A stretch of 64,000 bases of DNA from Latilactobacillus sakei subsp. sakei DSM 20017 = JCM 1157 (GCF_002370355.1 NZ_AP017929.1:806001-870000); one strand, 5' to 3'; counted from the first letter of the stretch, positions 1 through 9,319 are shown. Numbers and translations: made by a program. The notes: generated by a model from the sequence alone, not told the origin.

Positions 1-124
1 AAAAGGTTTGGCGGCGAATGCCAGCCGTGGTCATAATGAGCGTCACGCTAATTTGCTTAAATGGGGTATCAACCATAAGCGCCTTAAACGCTGTGGCAAT
101 CTTTTTTTGAATCGTAACTGACAT
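1..124 (-). CDS. TetR/AcrR-type transcriptional regulator, N-terminal part only
   Basis: The gene starts at ATG 124 on the minus strand behind an AGAGGC ribosome binding site (131-136 region) and runs off the left edge, so only about 41 residues are visible. The peptide begins MSVTIQKKIATAFKALM and continues through PFKQISVTLIMTTAGIRRQTF. This has the spacing of a TetR N-terminal helix followed by the first helix of the HTH (the 'sVt.I...AGv.R.TFY' pattern). In lactobacilli, DhaS-like TetR regulators start this way. No target can be inferred because the ligand domain lies outside the window. Confidence 0.6.
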   Translation of the reverse strand, partial: MSVTIQKKIATAFKALMVDTPFKQISVTLIMTTAGIRRQTF

Positions 125-157
125 CAAAACGCCTCTTTCTACAAAAAAAGTCGCCCA

Positions 158-777
158 TTAGTGAATGACGACTTTGGTATTGACTGGGATTGCTTGATAA
201 AACCACTTCGCATCAGCGACCGATAGCCGAATACAGCCGTGAGAATTGGATGTTTCGCCTAATTTTTGCGCTTCATCGGGGAGAAAATTCCCTGCTTTAT
301 CGGTTGGGACACTGTGGAAAAGGTAGACACCGTGATCTAAAAATGACCGCCAGTATTTAGCCCCTTCACCAGAATTGCCATTAAAGAAGGCTTCACCGTG
401 TTCTTCTTGAATATGGAAAGTACCTTTAGGTGTAGGAGAATCGCTCGTGCCGGTTGAAGCACGCATGGTATAGAGCCGCTTTTCATCGTCCATTAAGTAG
501 ACGCGGTGCTTCTTGATTGAAACATCAATCCAAAAATGTGCGTATTTCTTAACATCTGGATAGGGTTTCTTTTCAGAAGGGGCGTGCCAATCAAGCGTTT
601 TTTTAGAAGTTTGCTTTTTAGTTGTTTGTTTCACGTGTGCTGTTTGTGAATGAGTAACACTCGCAGTTGGTTTAGCCGGTTGGTGATGTGAGGTAGACCA
701 ATTAATACCAAGCACCACTAATAATAAGATTAACAGGCCACCGAGAGTTAACCAAAGACGTGAAGGTTTTTTTTCAT
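158..777 (-). CDS. L,D-transpeptidase (YkuD family), frame broken in a poly-A run near the start
   Basis: The C-terminal part is a YkuD/ErfK catalytic domain. It ends in SHGCIRLSVADAKWF, with the His and nucleophilic Cys of the S-H-G-C motif. Such enzymes make or edit 3-3 peptidoglycan cross-links or attach proteins outside the membrane. Uninterrupted reading starts only at an internal GTG (718). A good GGAG site precedes ATG 777, and the codons between would give MKKKPSRLWLTLGG plus a Leu/Val-rich membrane anchor if the A run at 767-774 had nine A instead of eight. As written, ATG 777 reads into a stop after nine codons. Possible explanations are a sequencing error, a recent frameshift, or slippage on A8. 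An internal start at 718 would lose most of the anchor. Confidence 0.8.
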
Positions 778-909
778 TTTAATGCTCCAATCGGTCTGAA
801 TTAACATCATTATACGGGAATCATAGAGCAATTTCAAATAGGGATAGCTTGCGGTAATCGCTTGATTAAGCTAAAATAGACCAGTAATCACGAATATTAG
901 GAGCTTAAG

Positions 910-2298
910 ATGGTCAATAAAAATGCAATTATTTTAGCAGCGGGTAAAGGTACTCGCATGAAGTCAAAATTATACAAGGTATTGCACGAAGTTTGCGGTC
1001 GACCAATGGTGGACCACGTGTTAACCGAAGTCGAAAAAACAGCACCTGCAACAGTTGTCACAATTGTGGGACATGGCGCAGAAAAGGTGAAAGATTATTT
1101 AGGTGATCGTTCACAATATGCCCTACAAGCAGAACAACTAGGAACAGGCCACGCTGTTTTACAAGCTGAAGATTTATTGAAAGACCAAGATGGTATTACA
1201 ATTGTGGTCAGTGGTGATACACCATTATTAACAGCTGGCACTTTTGAAAAGCTATTTGCTTACCATCATGACAAGGGCGCTAAAGCAACTATTTTGACGG
1301 CCACAGCACCAGATCCAACTGGCTACGGCCGGATTATTCGTAACGATATTGGCATCGTTGAAAAAATCGTTGAACAAAAAGATACAAATGATAAAGAAGC
1401 TGCTGTTAATGAAATTAACACAGGTGTTTACTGTTTCGACAACAAGACACTTTTCCAAGCACTTCATGAAGTCACAAATGAAAATGCCCAAGGTGAATAC
1501 TACCTCACAGATGTGGTTGAAATCTTGAAGAAGAAGGGCGAAATTGTAGCAGCTTACAAGATGCCAAACTTCGAAGAATCAATGGGGGTTAATGACCGCG
1601 TTGCCCTATCACAAGCTACCAAAGTGATGCGTCAACGCATTAACACAGCGCATATGCGAAATGGTGTCACATTGATTGATCCAGAAAGCACTTATATCGA
1701 AGTCGGTGTTAAAATTGGCAACGATACAATTATTGAACCTAATGTTGTCTTAAAAGGCAACACAACGATCGGTTCAGATTGTTTCGTCGGTGCTGGCTCA
1801 ACAATTGTTGATTCAACAATCGAAGATAATATTCAAATCACAAGTTCAACCATTGAATCAGCAATCATGCATACAGGCTCAAATATTGGTCCTAACAGCC
1901 ACTTGCGTCCTAACGCTGAAATCGGTGTGGATGTACATGTTGGGAACTTCTGTGAAGTGAAAAACGCTAAAATTGGCGACCGCACGAAGATTGGTCACTT
2001 AAGTTATGTTGGCGATGCAACCCTGGGGACTGACATTAATGTTGGCTGTGGCGTTGTCTTTGTTAACTACGACGGTGTGGCTAAACACCATGCAAACGTT
2101 GGTAGCCACGTCTTCATCGGCAGCAACTCAAACATCGTGGCCCCAGTTGAAATTGCTGATCACACATTCATCGCAGCTGGTTCAACAATCACAGACGATG
2201 TCCCAGAAAAAGCAATGGCCATCGCCCGTGCACGTCAAACAAATAAAGAAAACTACTGGGCTAAATTGCCAGTCGCAAAAGACGAAGAATGGCAATAG
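910..2298 (+). CDS. glmU: Bifunctional UDP-N-acetylglucosamine pyrophosphorylase / glucosamine-1-P acetyltransferase
   Basis: GlmU acetylates glucosamine-1-phosphate and then uridylates it to UDP-GlcNAc, the cytosolic precursor of peptidoglycan and teichoic acids. The N-terminal nucleotidyltransferase half has the signature [11 protein letters not shown] at residues 9-19. The C-terminal half (about 250-450) is a left-handed beta-helix of hexapeptide repeats (for example [20 protein letters not shown]) with the acetyltransferase-site region [12 protein letters not shown]. The length of 462 aa is normal. ATG 910 follows AGGAG. It lies upstream of prs, as in other Firmicutes, but has its own terminator. 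Confidence 0.97.
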   Translation: MVNKNAIILAAGKGTRMKSKLYKVLHEVCGRPMVDHVLTEVEKTAPATVVTIVGHGAEKVKDYLGDRSQYALQAEQLGTGHAVLQAEDLLKDQDGITIVVSGDTPLLTAGTFEKLFAYHHDKGAKATILTATAPDPTGYGRIIRNDIGIVEKIVEQKDTNDKEAAVNEINTGVYCFDNKTLFQALHEVTNENAQGEYYLTDVVEILKKKGEIVAAYKMPNFEESMGVNDRVALSQATKVMRQRINTAHMRNGVTLIDPESTYIEVGVKIGNDTIIEPNVVLKGNTTIGSDCFVGAGSTIVDSTIEDNIQITSSTIESAIMHTGSNIGPNSHLRPNAEIGVDVHVGNFCEVKNAKIGDRTKIGHLSYVGDATLGTDINVGCGVVFVNYDGVAKHHANVGSHVFIGSNSNIVAPVEIADHTFIAAGSTITDDVPEKAMAIARARQTNKENYWAKLPVAKDEEWQ

Positions 2299-2335
2299 AG
2301 TGCTGTCTGTCGCGGTTAGTAATTGAGCATTAATT
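2297..2335 (+). repeat. Half copy of the 3'UTR palindromic element
   Basis: Directly at the glmU stop codon (TAGAGTGC) the sequence has the left end of the dispersed 3'UTR element (GAGTGC) and, at 2324-2334, TGAGCATTAAT. That resembles the left internal motif TGAGCAYTWGC of full copies. The right half is missing and the glmU terminator follows at once. I infer a truncated relic. The match is short. Confidence 0.4.
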
Positions 2336-2378
2336 AAAAAATAGTATTAATCCAGGGTTTAGGATTAACACTATTTTT
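2336..2378 (+). terminator. glmU intrinsic terminator
   Basis: The stem 2341-2353 (ATAGTATTAATCC) pairs with 2362-2374 across an 8-nt loop with one wobble. It has an A-run before it and TTTT after it. It lies 38 nt past the glmU stop. Confidence 0.8.
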
Positions 2379-2422
2379 AGATTAAGCGGAAATTACTGTG
2401 ACAAGAAGCACATTTCAGGTTA

Positions 2423-2458
2423 GAGCGTGTTTGTGACGATTAGTGTTGTAAAGCACGT
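2423..2458 (+). repeat. Possible internally deleted copy of the 3'UTR element
   Basis: GAGCGTG at 2423 and GCACGT at 2453 match the outer ends of the dispersed 3'UTR elements (GAGTGC/GCGTG on the left, CACGTTT on the right). The interior is short and pairs weakly. It could equally be chance. Confidence 0.3.
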
Positions 2459-2466
2459 CTTGAAAT

Positions 2467-2512
2467 AAAAATCGTCCGTAATCTTATTTCTGAGATTACG
2501 GACGATTTTTTT
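2467..2512. terminator. Bidirectional intrinsic terminator
   Basis: A perfect 14-bp stem (2471-2484 with 2493-2506) is flanked by AAAA on the left and TTTTTT on the right. It ends just past the minus-strand membrane-protein gene that stops at 2523 and could also catch read-through from glmU. Confidence 0.9.
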
Positions 2513-2522
2513 ATGTTTGTCG

Positions 2523-2861
2523 TTATTTTAAAATTGAGAAATAATCGCGCATTAAGCAGGTGATTAGAAAAGCGGGCCATAACCAAATTGAGCCACTTAA
2601 AAAGAAGATTAGCAGGAGTATGATTAGACATCCTATCGCAGTGATTGCCCATCCCAATTTTGTGATCCGATAATTTTTAGGATTGTAATTTGGGTGGCTG
2701 GGGTAGAAAAAACGGTACTGATAAATCAAGACTGCAACGAATAAAATGAGACCCAAAATGAAATAGGGCATGCTGAGATGGAATAAGCGATCGGTAGTAA
2801 TCATAATTACCAGAATTAAAAGATAAAGATTATTAAAAATAGCATATTTAAGTCGCGTCAT
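2523..2861 (-). CDS. Small hypothetical membrane protein (112 aa)
   Basis: I do not recognise the family. ATG 2861 is chosen because AAGGAG sits 6 nt upstream. A longer reading from TTG 2879 would overlap that site. The product starts MTRLKYAIFNNLYLLI and has about four hydrophobic segments (LYLLILVIMITT, MPYFILGLILFVAVLIY, WAITAIGCLIILLLIFFLSG and WLWPAFLITCLM), so it is probably an integral membrane protein. It stands alone, with a bidirectional terminator 11 nt downstream. Confidence 0.6.
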   Translation of the reverse strand: MTRLKYAIFNNLYLLILVIMITTDRLFHLSMPYFILGLILFVAVLIYQYRFFYPSHPNYNPKNYRITKLGWAITAIGCLIILLLIFFLSGSIWLWPAFLITCLMRDYFSILK

Positions 2862-3134
2862 AGAAATCTCCTTTTTCAATTAGTGTACCTTGTCACGCAT
2901 TAAATGACAATTGGATTCACAACCAAAAATAATCAAGCATTTTTTCGAATTTAACGGTATACTAAACGGGAGGTTCGATGGTTATAGCTATTAACATTTA
3001 ATTCTCTCTTGCATTTCTAATGAACAGCGCTTACTTAGCGTAAATTAAAATCTTTTTTAGGTTTTAATCTTGATTTTCATTGCGAAAATGCCTAGAATTT
3101 AAATAGGTACTTACTTAAATTTTTGGAGGCTGAC

Positions 3135-4106
3135 ATGTCTGAACAATATTTCGACCCTAAGTTGAAAATCTTTGCTTTGAACTCTAATAAGCCCTTAGCT
3201 GAGAAAATCGCAGCTGAAGTTGGGGTTCCTTTAGGAAAATCTTCTGTTAAACGTTTTAGTGATGGTGAAATTCAGATCAATATTGAAGAAAGTATTCGTG
3301 GTGACGAAATTTTCTTAATTCAATCAACATCTGCACCAGTTAATGATAACTTGATGGAAATCTTGATTATGATTGATGCATTACGTCGTGCATCTGCTAA
3401 AACAATCAACGTTGTGTTACCTTACTATGGTTACGCACGTCAAGATCGCAAGGCCCGCTCACGTGAACCAATTACTGCTAAATTAGTAGCAAACATGTTA
3501 ACGATGGCTGGCGCTGACCGTATTTTAGCATTAGACTTACATGCCGTACAGATCCAAGGCTTCTTCGATATTCCAGTTGATCACTTAATGGGTGCACCAT
3601 TATTAGCTGATTACTTCTTAAGCAACGACTTAGCAGAAAACGCCGTTGTTGTTTCACCTGATCATGGTGGTGTGACACGTGCTCGTAAATTGGCTGACTT
3701 CTTGAAGACACCAATCGCAATTATCGACAAACGTCGTCCAAGACCTAATGTTTCAGAAGTCATGAACATTATTGGTAACGTTAATGGTAAACGCGCAATC
3801 ATTATCGATGATATGATTGATACTGCTGGTACAATTACATTAGCAGCACAAGCTTTAAAAGATGCCGGTGCTACTGAAGTCTTTGCTTGTTGTACACACC
3901 CTGTTTTATCAGGTCCTGCTATCCAACGTATTGAAGATTCAGTTATCAAGCAAATGATTGTTACAGATTCAATCGACCTTCCAAAAGAAAAACTAATTGA
4001 TAAGATGGTTCAAGTTTCAGTCGGCCCACTAATCGGGGATGCGATCAAACGAATCCATGAAAACAAACCAGTTAGTCCATTGTTCGAAAATAGATTTAAA
4101 CGTTAA
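3135..4106 (+). CDS. prs: Ribose-phosphate pyrophosphokinase
   Basis: Prs makes PRPP from ribose-5-phosphate and ATP, feeding purine, pyrimidine, NAD, His and Trp synthesis. The PRPP-binding loop [14 protein letters not shown] and the metal/ATP segment [15 protein letters not shown] are intact. The length of 323 aa is typical. I chose ATG 3135 because GGAGG (3125-3129) is optimally spaced; an upstream TTG (3123) overlaps that site. Codon use (many TTA, GTT, CGT) is that of a highly expressed gene. A long AT-rich leader of unknown role (about 2965-3124) precedes it. A gene for hypoxanthine salvage, which uses PRPP, is also in this window. Confidence 0.97.
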   Translation: MSEQYFDPKLKIFALNSNKPLAEKIAAEVGVPLGKSSVKRFSDGEIQINIEESIRGDEIFLIQSTSAPVNDNLMEILIMIDALRRASAKTINVVLPYYGYARQDRKARSREPITAKLVANMLTMAGADRILALDLHAVQIQGFFDIPVDHLMGAPLLADYFLSNDLAENAVVVSPDHGGVTRARKLADFLKTPIAIIDKRRPRPNVSEVMNIIGNVNGKRAIIIDDMIDTAGTITLAAQALKDAGATEVFACCTHPVLSGPAIQRIEDSVIKQMIVTDSIDLPKEKLIDKMVQVSVGPLIGDAIKRIHENKPVSPLFENRFKR

Positions 4107-4120
4107 TCAGAAATTAATCG

Positions 4121-4157
4121 GAAGTCGCCGCATTTTATGTGGTGGCTTCTTTTTTTG
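4121..4157 (+). terminator. prs intrinsic terminator
   Basis: GAAGTCGCCGCA (4121-4132) pairs, with G-U wobbles, with 4139-4149 and is followed by a run of T. Confidence 0.85.
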
Positions 4158-4256
4158 TCCACCTGAAAAAGATTTCCAACAGTAGTGATTGCTGAAAATG
4201 AAGGCGCGTCGTATGCTATCTGTAAGCGTAATCTTAATAAAAAGAGGGCAAGTATA

Positions 4257-4952
4257 ATGGCAAATCATTTCTTAGAAACGACTAAAGGACAACTCATTAT
4301 CTCATGTCAGGCATTAGCGGATGAACCACTTCATAGTTCATTTATCATGGCGCGGATGGCAAAGGCGGCATATGAAGCGGGTGCCAGTGCCATTCGGGCG
4401 AATTCTGTTGTAGATGTGCAGGCCATTATGGATACCGTGCCACTTCCTGTGATTGCTTTAGATAAAGTCGATTACCCGGATGCACCAATCTATATCACAC
4501 CAACGCTCAAAGAAATGCGAGGAATCGCAGCGACTGGCGCAGCGGTTGTGGCCTGCGATGTCACAGGCCGCCCACGCCCCAATGGCGAGCAGTTAGAGAC
4601 AATTGTTGCCACGATGCGTGCTGAGTATCCCGAAACATTATTGATGGCTGATACAGCGAGCCTGGCAGATGTGGAGGAATCTAACCGACTAGGATTTGAT
4701 CTTGTTGGGACAACGATGTATGGTTATACACCAGCAACGGTAGGCTGTAATATTGCTGATAATGATTTTGACTACTTGAAAAAGGTCTTGGCGTTATCTA
4801 AAGTACCAGTGATTGCGGAAGGTAAAATTGATTCTCCAGAGAAAGCGGCCGCCGTTCTTAAACTCGGTTGCCATAGCGTTGTCGTGGGTTCAAGTATCAC
4901 ACGTCCGCAGTTGATTGCTAAGCATTATGTCGACGCGATTCAAGTTAAATAA
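4257..4952 (+). CDS. nanE: N-acetylmannosamine-6-phosphate 2-epimerase
   Basis: NanE converts ManNAc-6-P to GlcNAc-6-P in sialic acid/N-acetylmannosamine catabolism. It is a TIM barrel of about 231 aa. Visible landmarks are GASAIRANSV near the N-terminus, the CDVTGRPRP phosphate/sugar-site segment, VPVIAEGKIDSPE and VVVGSSITRP at the C-terminus. ATG 4257 is used because AGAGGG lies 8 nt upstream; an upstream in-frame ATG (4185) would add 24 unlikely residues and has no good site. An RpiR regulator gene follows 75 nt downstream. The rest of a sialic acid pathway (nanA, nanK, transporter) is not in the window. Confidence 0.92.
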   Translation: MANHFLETTKGQLIISCQALADEPLHSSFIMARMAKAAYEAGASAIRANSVVDVQAIMDTVPLPVIALDKVDYPDAPIYITPTLKEMRGIAATGAAVVACDVTGRPRPNGEQLETIVATMRAEYPETLLMADTASLADVEESNRLGFDLVGTTMYGYTPATVGCNIADNDFDYLKKVLALSKVPVIAEGKIDSPEKAAAVLKLGCHSVVVGSSITRPQLIAKHYVDAIQVK

Positions 4953-5027
4953 GCGCCGGTCTTTCTAAAAGCCGCGTGGTCTTCTATAATAAAGAGAAGA
5001 CAGATCTCGGTTTTTAAAGGAGTTACA

Positions 5028-5858
5028 ATGGCAATTATCGAGCATATCAAACAACAATATTCTTTTTTATCGCCACAAGAACAGAAGGTGGCCCTAGCGG
5101 TGATTCAAAAAGGGGCGAGCATTCAGCGGATTGGGATTGATGAACTAGCCGCTGAACTGCAAGTTAGTAATTCAACCATTTCGCGGTTTGTTCGTAAGAT
5201 TGGCTGTCAAAACTTCGTCGATTTTAAATTGCAATTTAGCGAGGGCCCCCAACCAACGATGACGGGGGTTCAAGGACAGGTTGATCATGAATCGCAAACG
5301 TCCGTTGAAATTTATCAATTCTACCAAGATGTCATCACTAAGACACAGGCACGGATTAAACAAGCGGACCTTGATCAGTTGGTTAGTTGGATCAAAACCA
5401 GCCAGCAGCTTTTTATCTATGGTTTGGGTAGTTCAGGCTATACGGCCGCGGAGTTTGGGCAGCGATTAACCCGAATGGGCATTCAAGCGACTGTTGTGAC
5501 TGAAAGTCATATGATGTTGATGACCTCTCGGATTATTAACAAAACGGATTTAGTGATTGGTCTATCAAATTCTGGTAATACGGAAGAGGTCAATCAAGCG
5601 GTCCAAAATGCGCGGGAAAATGGTGCTAAAACGGCCGCAATTACCAGTGGGACTGATAGTCCATTGGCAGCTGCGAGTGACTTGACGTTGTTTGTTGAAG
5701 ATAGCATTGGCTTTGCCAGTGCGCGGTTTGTGAACTCACAATTTGCGCTGACCTATGTTATCGATATTTTGGCGATGTTACTTTTAGAAGATGAGCAATA
5801 CAATTGGCGAATGAAGCAAACAGTGGATACGATTATGCACCACAAACTTAAAAAGTAA
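5028..5858 (+). CDS. MurR/RpiR family transcriptional regulator
   Basis: An N-terminal HTH_6 domain (about 1-77, with IGIDELAAELQVSNSTISRFVRKIG as recognition region) is followed by a SIS sugar-phosphate isomerase domain (about 125-260, IYGLGSSGYTA and GLSNSGNTEEV). Such proteins sense phosphosugars. Position directly after nanE suggests amino-sugar or sialic acid catabolism as target, by inference. ATG 5028 follows AAAGGAG. The gene is followed by a 3'UTR element and a terminator. Confidence 0.9.
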   Translation: MAIIEHIKQQYSFLSPQEQKVALAVIQKGASIQRIGIDELAAELQVSNSTISRFVRKIGCQNFVDFKLQFSEGPQPTMTGVQGQVDHESQTSVEIYQFYQDVITKTQARIKQADLDQLVSWIKTSQQLFIYGLGSSGYTAAEFGQRLTRMGIQATVVTESHMMLMTSRIINKTDLVIGLSNSGNTEEVNQAVQNARENGAKTAAITSGTDSPLAAASDLTLFVEDSIGFASARFVNSQFALTYVIDILAMLLLEDEQYNWRMKQTVDTIMHHKLKK

Positions 5859-5868
5859 TTAAAAAAGG

Positions 5869-5985
5869 GCGTGTGCCATAAGTCGGGATATCCCGAGGAT
5901 TAACACAGAATGGCGAATGATTGCTGTAAGCAATCGTTTGACATTCAGGGTTAACCGGAAGAATATGACTTATAGAACACGTTTA
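5869..5985 (+). repeat. 3'UTR palindromic element, type B, copy 1
   Basis: This is a 117-bp imperfect palindrome starting 10 nt after the rpiR stop. The ends are GCGTGTGCCATAAGTC and GACTTATAGAACACGTTTA, which pair. The internal motifs are GAGGATTAAC (5895-5904) and GTTAACCGGAA (5950-5960), and the apical part is a GATTGCTGTAAGCAATC hairpin. It is closely similar to the minus-strand copy at 20605-20726, with compensating changes in the outer arm (ATAAGTC/GACTTAT here, ATCAGTC/GACTGAT there). Confidence 0.85.
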
Positions 5986-6007
5986 TATCATCAATATTCG
6001 GATATCG

Positions 6008-6051
6008 AAAAAGGAGCTGAAGACAAAATTACTTTTGTCCCAGCTCCTTAT
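6008..6051. terminator. Bidirectional terminator with GACAAAA core
   Basis: AAGGAGCTG at 6011 pairs with CAGCTCCTT, and inside it GACAAAA pairs with TTTTGTC. It sits between the convergent rpiR and mscL genes and has A and T runs on both sides. Confidence 0.85.
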
Positions 6052-6071
6052 TTCATGGTGTGAATAATAGC

Positions 6072-6470
6072 TTATTGATGATCCTTGTTTGCCAACAAGT
6101 CGCGGATTTCCTTCAAGTATAGTTCTTCTTGAGTAGGTGCTGCTTCTTCAGCAACTTCTTCTTCTGTCTTCTTGCCCATGTCGCGAAGTTTGTTGAATCC
6201 TTTGACGATTAGGAAGACGATAATAGCGATGATCAAGAAGTTAATCACGTCGTTGAGGAAGTTCCCAATTTGGAAAACAGCCTTAGTTCCCGGAATTGTG
6301 ACAGCAATCCCTGAAAGATCCACTTGACCGACGAATAATGAAATAATTGGATTGATTAAGTTTTTAGTTAATGAATCTACGATACTCTTAAGTGCAGCCC
6401 CCAAAATAACCCCGACTGCCATGTCTAGCACGTTGCCGCGCATAATAAATTCTTTAAATTCTTTAATCAT
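6072..6470 (-). CDS. mscL: Large-conductance mechanosensitive channel
   Basis: MscL releases solutes when membrane tension rises on hypo-osmotic shock. The protein is 132 aa, the usual size. The N-terminus MIKEFKEFIMRGNVLDMAVG leads into TM1 (GVILGAALKSIVDSL). A second membrane segment (FLNDVINFLIIAIIVFLIV) is followed by a charged cytoplasmic helix rich in Glu. ATG 6470 follows GGAGGG. It is a single gene convergent with rpiR. Confidence 0.95.
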   Translation of the reverse strand: MIKEFKEFIMRGNVLDMAVGVILGAALKSIVDSLTKNLINPIISLFVGQVDLSGIAVTIPGTKAVFQIGNFLNDVINFLIIAIIVFLIVKGFNKLRDMGKKTEEEVAEEAAPTQEELYLKEIRDLLANKDHQ

Positions 6471-6645
6471 AAAGCGATCCCTCCATACTATTAATTGTTT
6501 TCAAGGAAAATTATACCGTATTTTGCCCAGAGAATAAATAATAATGGATGGTCGCTGACAATAAAGTGAGATAATATTTGTTATTTTCATGAAAAATCGT
6601 TAAGATAGGAACGAGTTAAAAATTAAAGTAATTGAGGCCTATCGT

Positions 6646-7377
6646 ATGAATTGGATTGTACAATTGTACCAGCCTTTCTTTGAATTAAATAACTGGCAAA
6701 CAGTTATTCGTTCTTCTGAAGATTGGTTATTGATTTTAACATTGGTGATTATGGAATGCTTGCTATCAGTCGATAACGCGGTTGTGTTAGCTGCACAAAC
6801 CCAAAGTTTACCAACAAAAATTGAACAGGAAAAATCACTAGTTTATGGTTTGTGGGGCGCTTATCTATTCCGCTTTATCATTATTGGTGTTGGGACTTTC
6901 TTGATCCACTTATGGGAGATCAAAGTCGCAGGTTCGCTCTATTTAGTTTACTTAGTCTATGCTTATTTCAGGAAACAAAAACAACCTAAGCAAGTTAAAA
7001 AACCGGGTTCTAAAATTAGTAGCCCACATCGTTTCTGGCGGACGGTTATCTCAATTGAATTAATGGATATCGTCTTCTCGATTGATTCAGTTTTAGCCTC
7101 ATTAGCGATTTCAAGTAACCCTGTGATTGTCTTGATTGGTGGGATGATTGGGATTATCTGTATGCGGGGGATTGCCCAGATTATTGCGCGTTTGATGGAA
7201 AAGATTCCAGAATTAAACCCGATGGCGTATATCTTGATTCTCTTCATCGCGGTGAAGTTGTTCTTATCAATTCCAGCGATTGATATTGAAATTCCCAATC
7301 TTGTGTTCGCGGGCATTGTCTTCGGAACAATCTTGATTACGCTAGGGATTCACTATATTCGTAAACAACGAGCATAA
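6646..7377 (+). CDS. TerC family integral membrane protein
   Basis: This 243-aa polytopic protein has two repeats of the TerC signature: MECLLSVDNAVVLA near residue 36 and ELMDIVFSIDSVLASLA near 138, with acidic residues buried in membrane helices. TerC proteins (such as B. subtilis YceF, YkoY and YjbE) are linked to metal export or metal loading of exoenzymes. The substrate cannot be read from sequence. ATG 6646 follows GAGG. A terminator shared with the next, convergent gene follows. Confidence 0.88.
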   Translation: MNWIVQLYQPFFELNNWQTVIRSSEDWLLILTLVIMECLLSVDNAVVLAAQTQSLPTKIEQEKSLVYGLWGAYLFRFIIIGVGTFLIHLWEIKVAGSLYLVYLVYAYFRKQKQPKQVKKPGSKISSPHRFWRTVISIELMDIVFSIDSVLASLAISSNPVIVLIGGMIGIICMRGIAQIIARLMEKIPELNPMAYILILFIAVKLFLSIPAIDIEIPNLVFAGIVFGTILITLGIHYIRKQRA

Positions 7378-7409
7378 AAAAGGACCGACAATTGTCGGTC
7401 CTTTTTTTT
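7376..7409. terminator. Bidirectional terminator, GGACCGACAATTGTCGGTCC stem
   Basis: A self-complementary 20-mer is flanked by A and T runs between the convergent TerC and YdcF genes. The same 20-mer occurs in the terminator at 60834-60867. Confidence 0.92.
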
Positions 7410-8463
7410 AATTAAGATGGTTCAATAAGACTGCTAGAATCGCAAATAGTAAACTGCAGATTGTTACAAATAATAACTGATGGCGTTTCATCGAGAGAAT
7501 CGCGATGAATTCACGGATGGTTGCGTTGGGTAAGAAGTATTTCGACGTCTTAGCGCCAATACCATCAGCTTTGAGATGGGCTTGTTTAGCGAATAGTCCA
7601 GCACGGAAAGTGTGGTAGTTGTTCGTTGAGAAGATAATTCGGGGTTTATCTTTATCCGTATCGGCTTCGATAATTTGCTTTGAAAACTGCATGTTTTGAA
7701 GTGTGTTGACGGATTTTTCTTCCGTTAACGTCTGTTCAACAGGGATGCCATGGTCGATTGCGTAGCGTTGCATGGCGACTGATTCAGGGAGCTTTTCATC
7801 CCCACCTTGTCCGCCGGAGAAGACGAGCTTCGGTGCCGGACGGCCTTTTTTGACTTGGCGGTGGTAGAAGGTCATTGCCCGTTCAATCCGACTGGCTAAC
7901 AGTGGTGGCACGTACTGTCCGTCAATTAAGCCACTACCCAAAACGATGATGTAGTCTTGATTATACCGTGGTCGGTTGAATAGATAGATAATCAGTGAAG
8001 AAAGATAAAGATAGAAAAATAACGGGATGTAAAGTAGAAAAACGGTGCTAATTGTTCCGATGAAAATCCGTAAATCTTCGGGCACATGGAGTAAGTTGGC
8101 CAACATAGGCACGAAGAAGAGGGCAATTAACCCTAACCCGATAAACAGGGTCAGCATGTTCGAAAGTGTGTGGCTTTCTTTTTTCCAAACGATGTAGGCG
8201 TTCCATAAAAAGAGTAAGAAGCCAAACAAGTAGAAAAACAAGATAATCAGAAAGGCGACAATCGCTGCGGCGAGGGCAATATAATAAACGTTGCGACTAT
8301 CCGATTGAAAAACGAGAATGGCCAGTTCACCAACCGCCGTGGCAAGAAAGCCATTAAAGACAATCCCGTTGATAAACCGACGCTTTTCAGTCAGTTGCAG
8401 TCCGACAAACAGCGCTAAGAAGATCAGCGGTAAGATGTAAAAATGATCGATAAAGGTGTTCAT
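7408..8463 (-). CDS. YdcF-like (DUF218) membrane protein
   Basis: The first about 170 residues are hydrophobic, with five to six membrane segments. They are followed by a DUF218/SanA-type domain starting DYIIVLGSGLIDGQYVPP, with SGGQGGDEKLPE and TEEKSVNTLQNM. The domain fold is Rossmann-like, and roles in envelope integrity have been suggested for relatives. No biochemical function can be assigned. A last hydrophobic helix closes the protein. ATG 8463 follows AGGAG. A HAD phosphatase lies 19 nt upstream, so the two are probably co-transcribed. Confidence 0.85.
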   Translation of the reverse strand: MNTFIDHFYILPLIFLALFVGLQLTEKRRFINGIVFNGFLATAVGELAILVFQSDSRNVYYIALAAAIVAFLIILFFYLFGFLLFLWNAYIVWKKESHTLSNMLTLFIGLGLIALFFVPMLANLLHVPEDLRIFIGTISTVFLLYIPLFFYLYLSSLIIYLFNRPRYNQDYIIVLGSGLIDGQYVPPLLASRIERAMTFYHRQVKKGRPAPKLVFSGGQGGDEKLPESVAMQRYAIDHGIPVEQTLTEEKSVNTLQNMQFSKQIIEADTDKDKPRIIFSTNNYHTFRAGLFAKQAHLKADGIGAKTSKYFLPNATIREFIAILSMKRHQLLFVTICSLLFAILAVLLNHLN

Positions 8464-8482
8464 AAGTGACTCCTAAAGGATT

Positions 8483-9304
8483 TTATTTATTGAGTGCATA
8501 TTTTTCGATGGCATAAGCAACGCCGTCTTGACCGAGGTGATTACTCTTCGTAATGACTTTGGCAATTTTTTTAAGTTCAGGAATAGCGTTATCCATGGCA
8601 ACTGGTAAACCAGCGTAAGCTAACATTGACAGGTCATTGCCTTGATCACCGACCGCCATCACTTCTGATTGGTCGATGGCCAACGCATTGGCTAAGTCAC
8701 GTAAGCCATTGCCTTTACCAGCTTTGGTGTTGAGGACTTCTAGGAAATAAGGTTCACTTTGGACAAATTGATAACGATCGAAGAACTCCGTTGGAATCTT
8801 GGCTTTACCTTCAGCTAGAACTTCAGGATCGTCAATCAGCATCACTTTTGAAAAGGCCTTGTCAGGGGCAATTTCATCAACGTGGCGGAATTTAATTGGC
8901 ATATTAACCAAGGCACTTTCACCAATGGTATAAGGACTGATGTCGCGGTTGGCCGTGTAGATGAATTGATCATCTTCGGCATGAAGGTGAACGCTAATTG
9001 TCCGTGAAAGTATCTCGAGTTCTAAGTATTGTGCGTGTGTCAGGGTGTGACGCACTAAGATTTCACCAGTAGCGGTATTTTGAACTAAGGCGCCATTAAA
9101 GGTAACCACATAATCAGAACTATCTGTGAGGCCTAATTCATGTAAGAAAGGTGTGACACCAGTGAGTGGGCGACCGGTACAAAGGACCACTTTGATGCCC
9201 TGGGCTTTAGCGGCCTTGACCACTTCAATGGTTTTGGGGCTGAGGACGTTATTTTCGTTTAACAAAGTACCATCCATATCGACTGCGACGAGTTTAATTG
9301 ACAT
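8483..9304 (-). CDS. Cof-type HAD-IIB phosphatase
   Basis: HAD motif I is VAVDMDGTLL, with both Asp of DxD. Motif II is VLCTGRPL, and motifs III/IV are KGNGLRDL and AVGDQGNDLSML. The cap domain of the IIB type lies between motifs II and III. The family dephosphorylates sugar phosphates, FMN or pyridoxal phosphate; the substrate is unknown here. I set the start at ATG 9304 (MSIKLVAVDMDG), with AGGAG upstream; a GTG 12 nt earlier is too close to the site. The length of 273 aa is typical. It lies 15 nt from the HD gene upstream. Confidence 0.92.
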   Translation of the reverse strand: MSIKLVAVDMDGTLLNENNVLSPKTIEVVKAAKAQGIKVVLCTGRPLTGVTPFLHELGLTDSSDYVVTFNGALVQNTATGEILVRHTLTHAQYLELEILSRTISVHLHAEDDQFIYTANRDISPYTIGESALVNMPIKFRHVDEIAPDKAFSKVMLIDDPEVLAEGKAKIPTEFFDRYQFVQSEPYFLEVLNTKAGKGNGLRDLANALAIDQSEVMAVGDQGNDLSMLAYAGLPVAMDNAIPELKKIAKVITKSNHLGQDGVAYAIEKYALNK

Positions 9305-9319
9305 AATGAGAAACACTCC

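Noticed and set aside
2006-2326. A 106-codon ORF overlapping glmU in another frame
   Set aside because: It is a shadow of the GlmU hexapeptide repeats, without a ribosome binding site.
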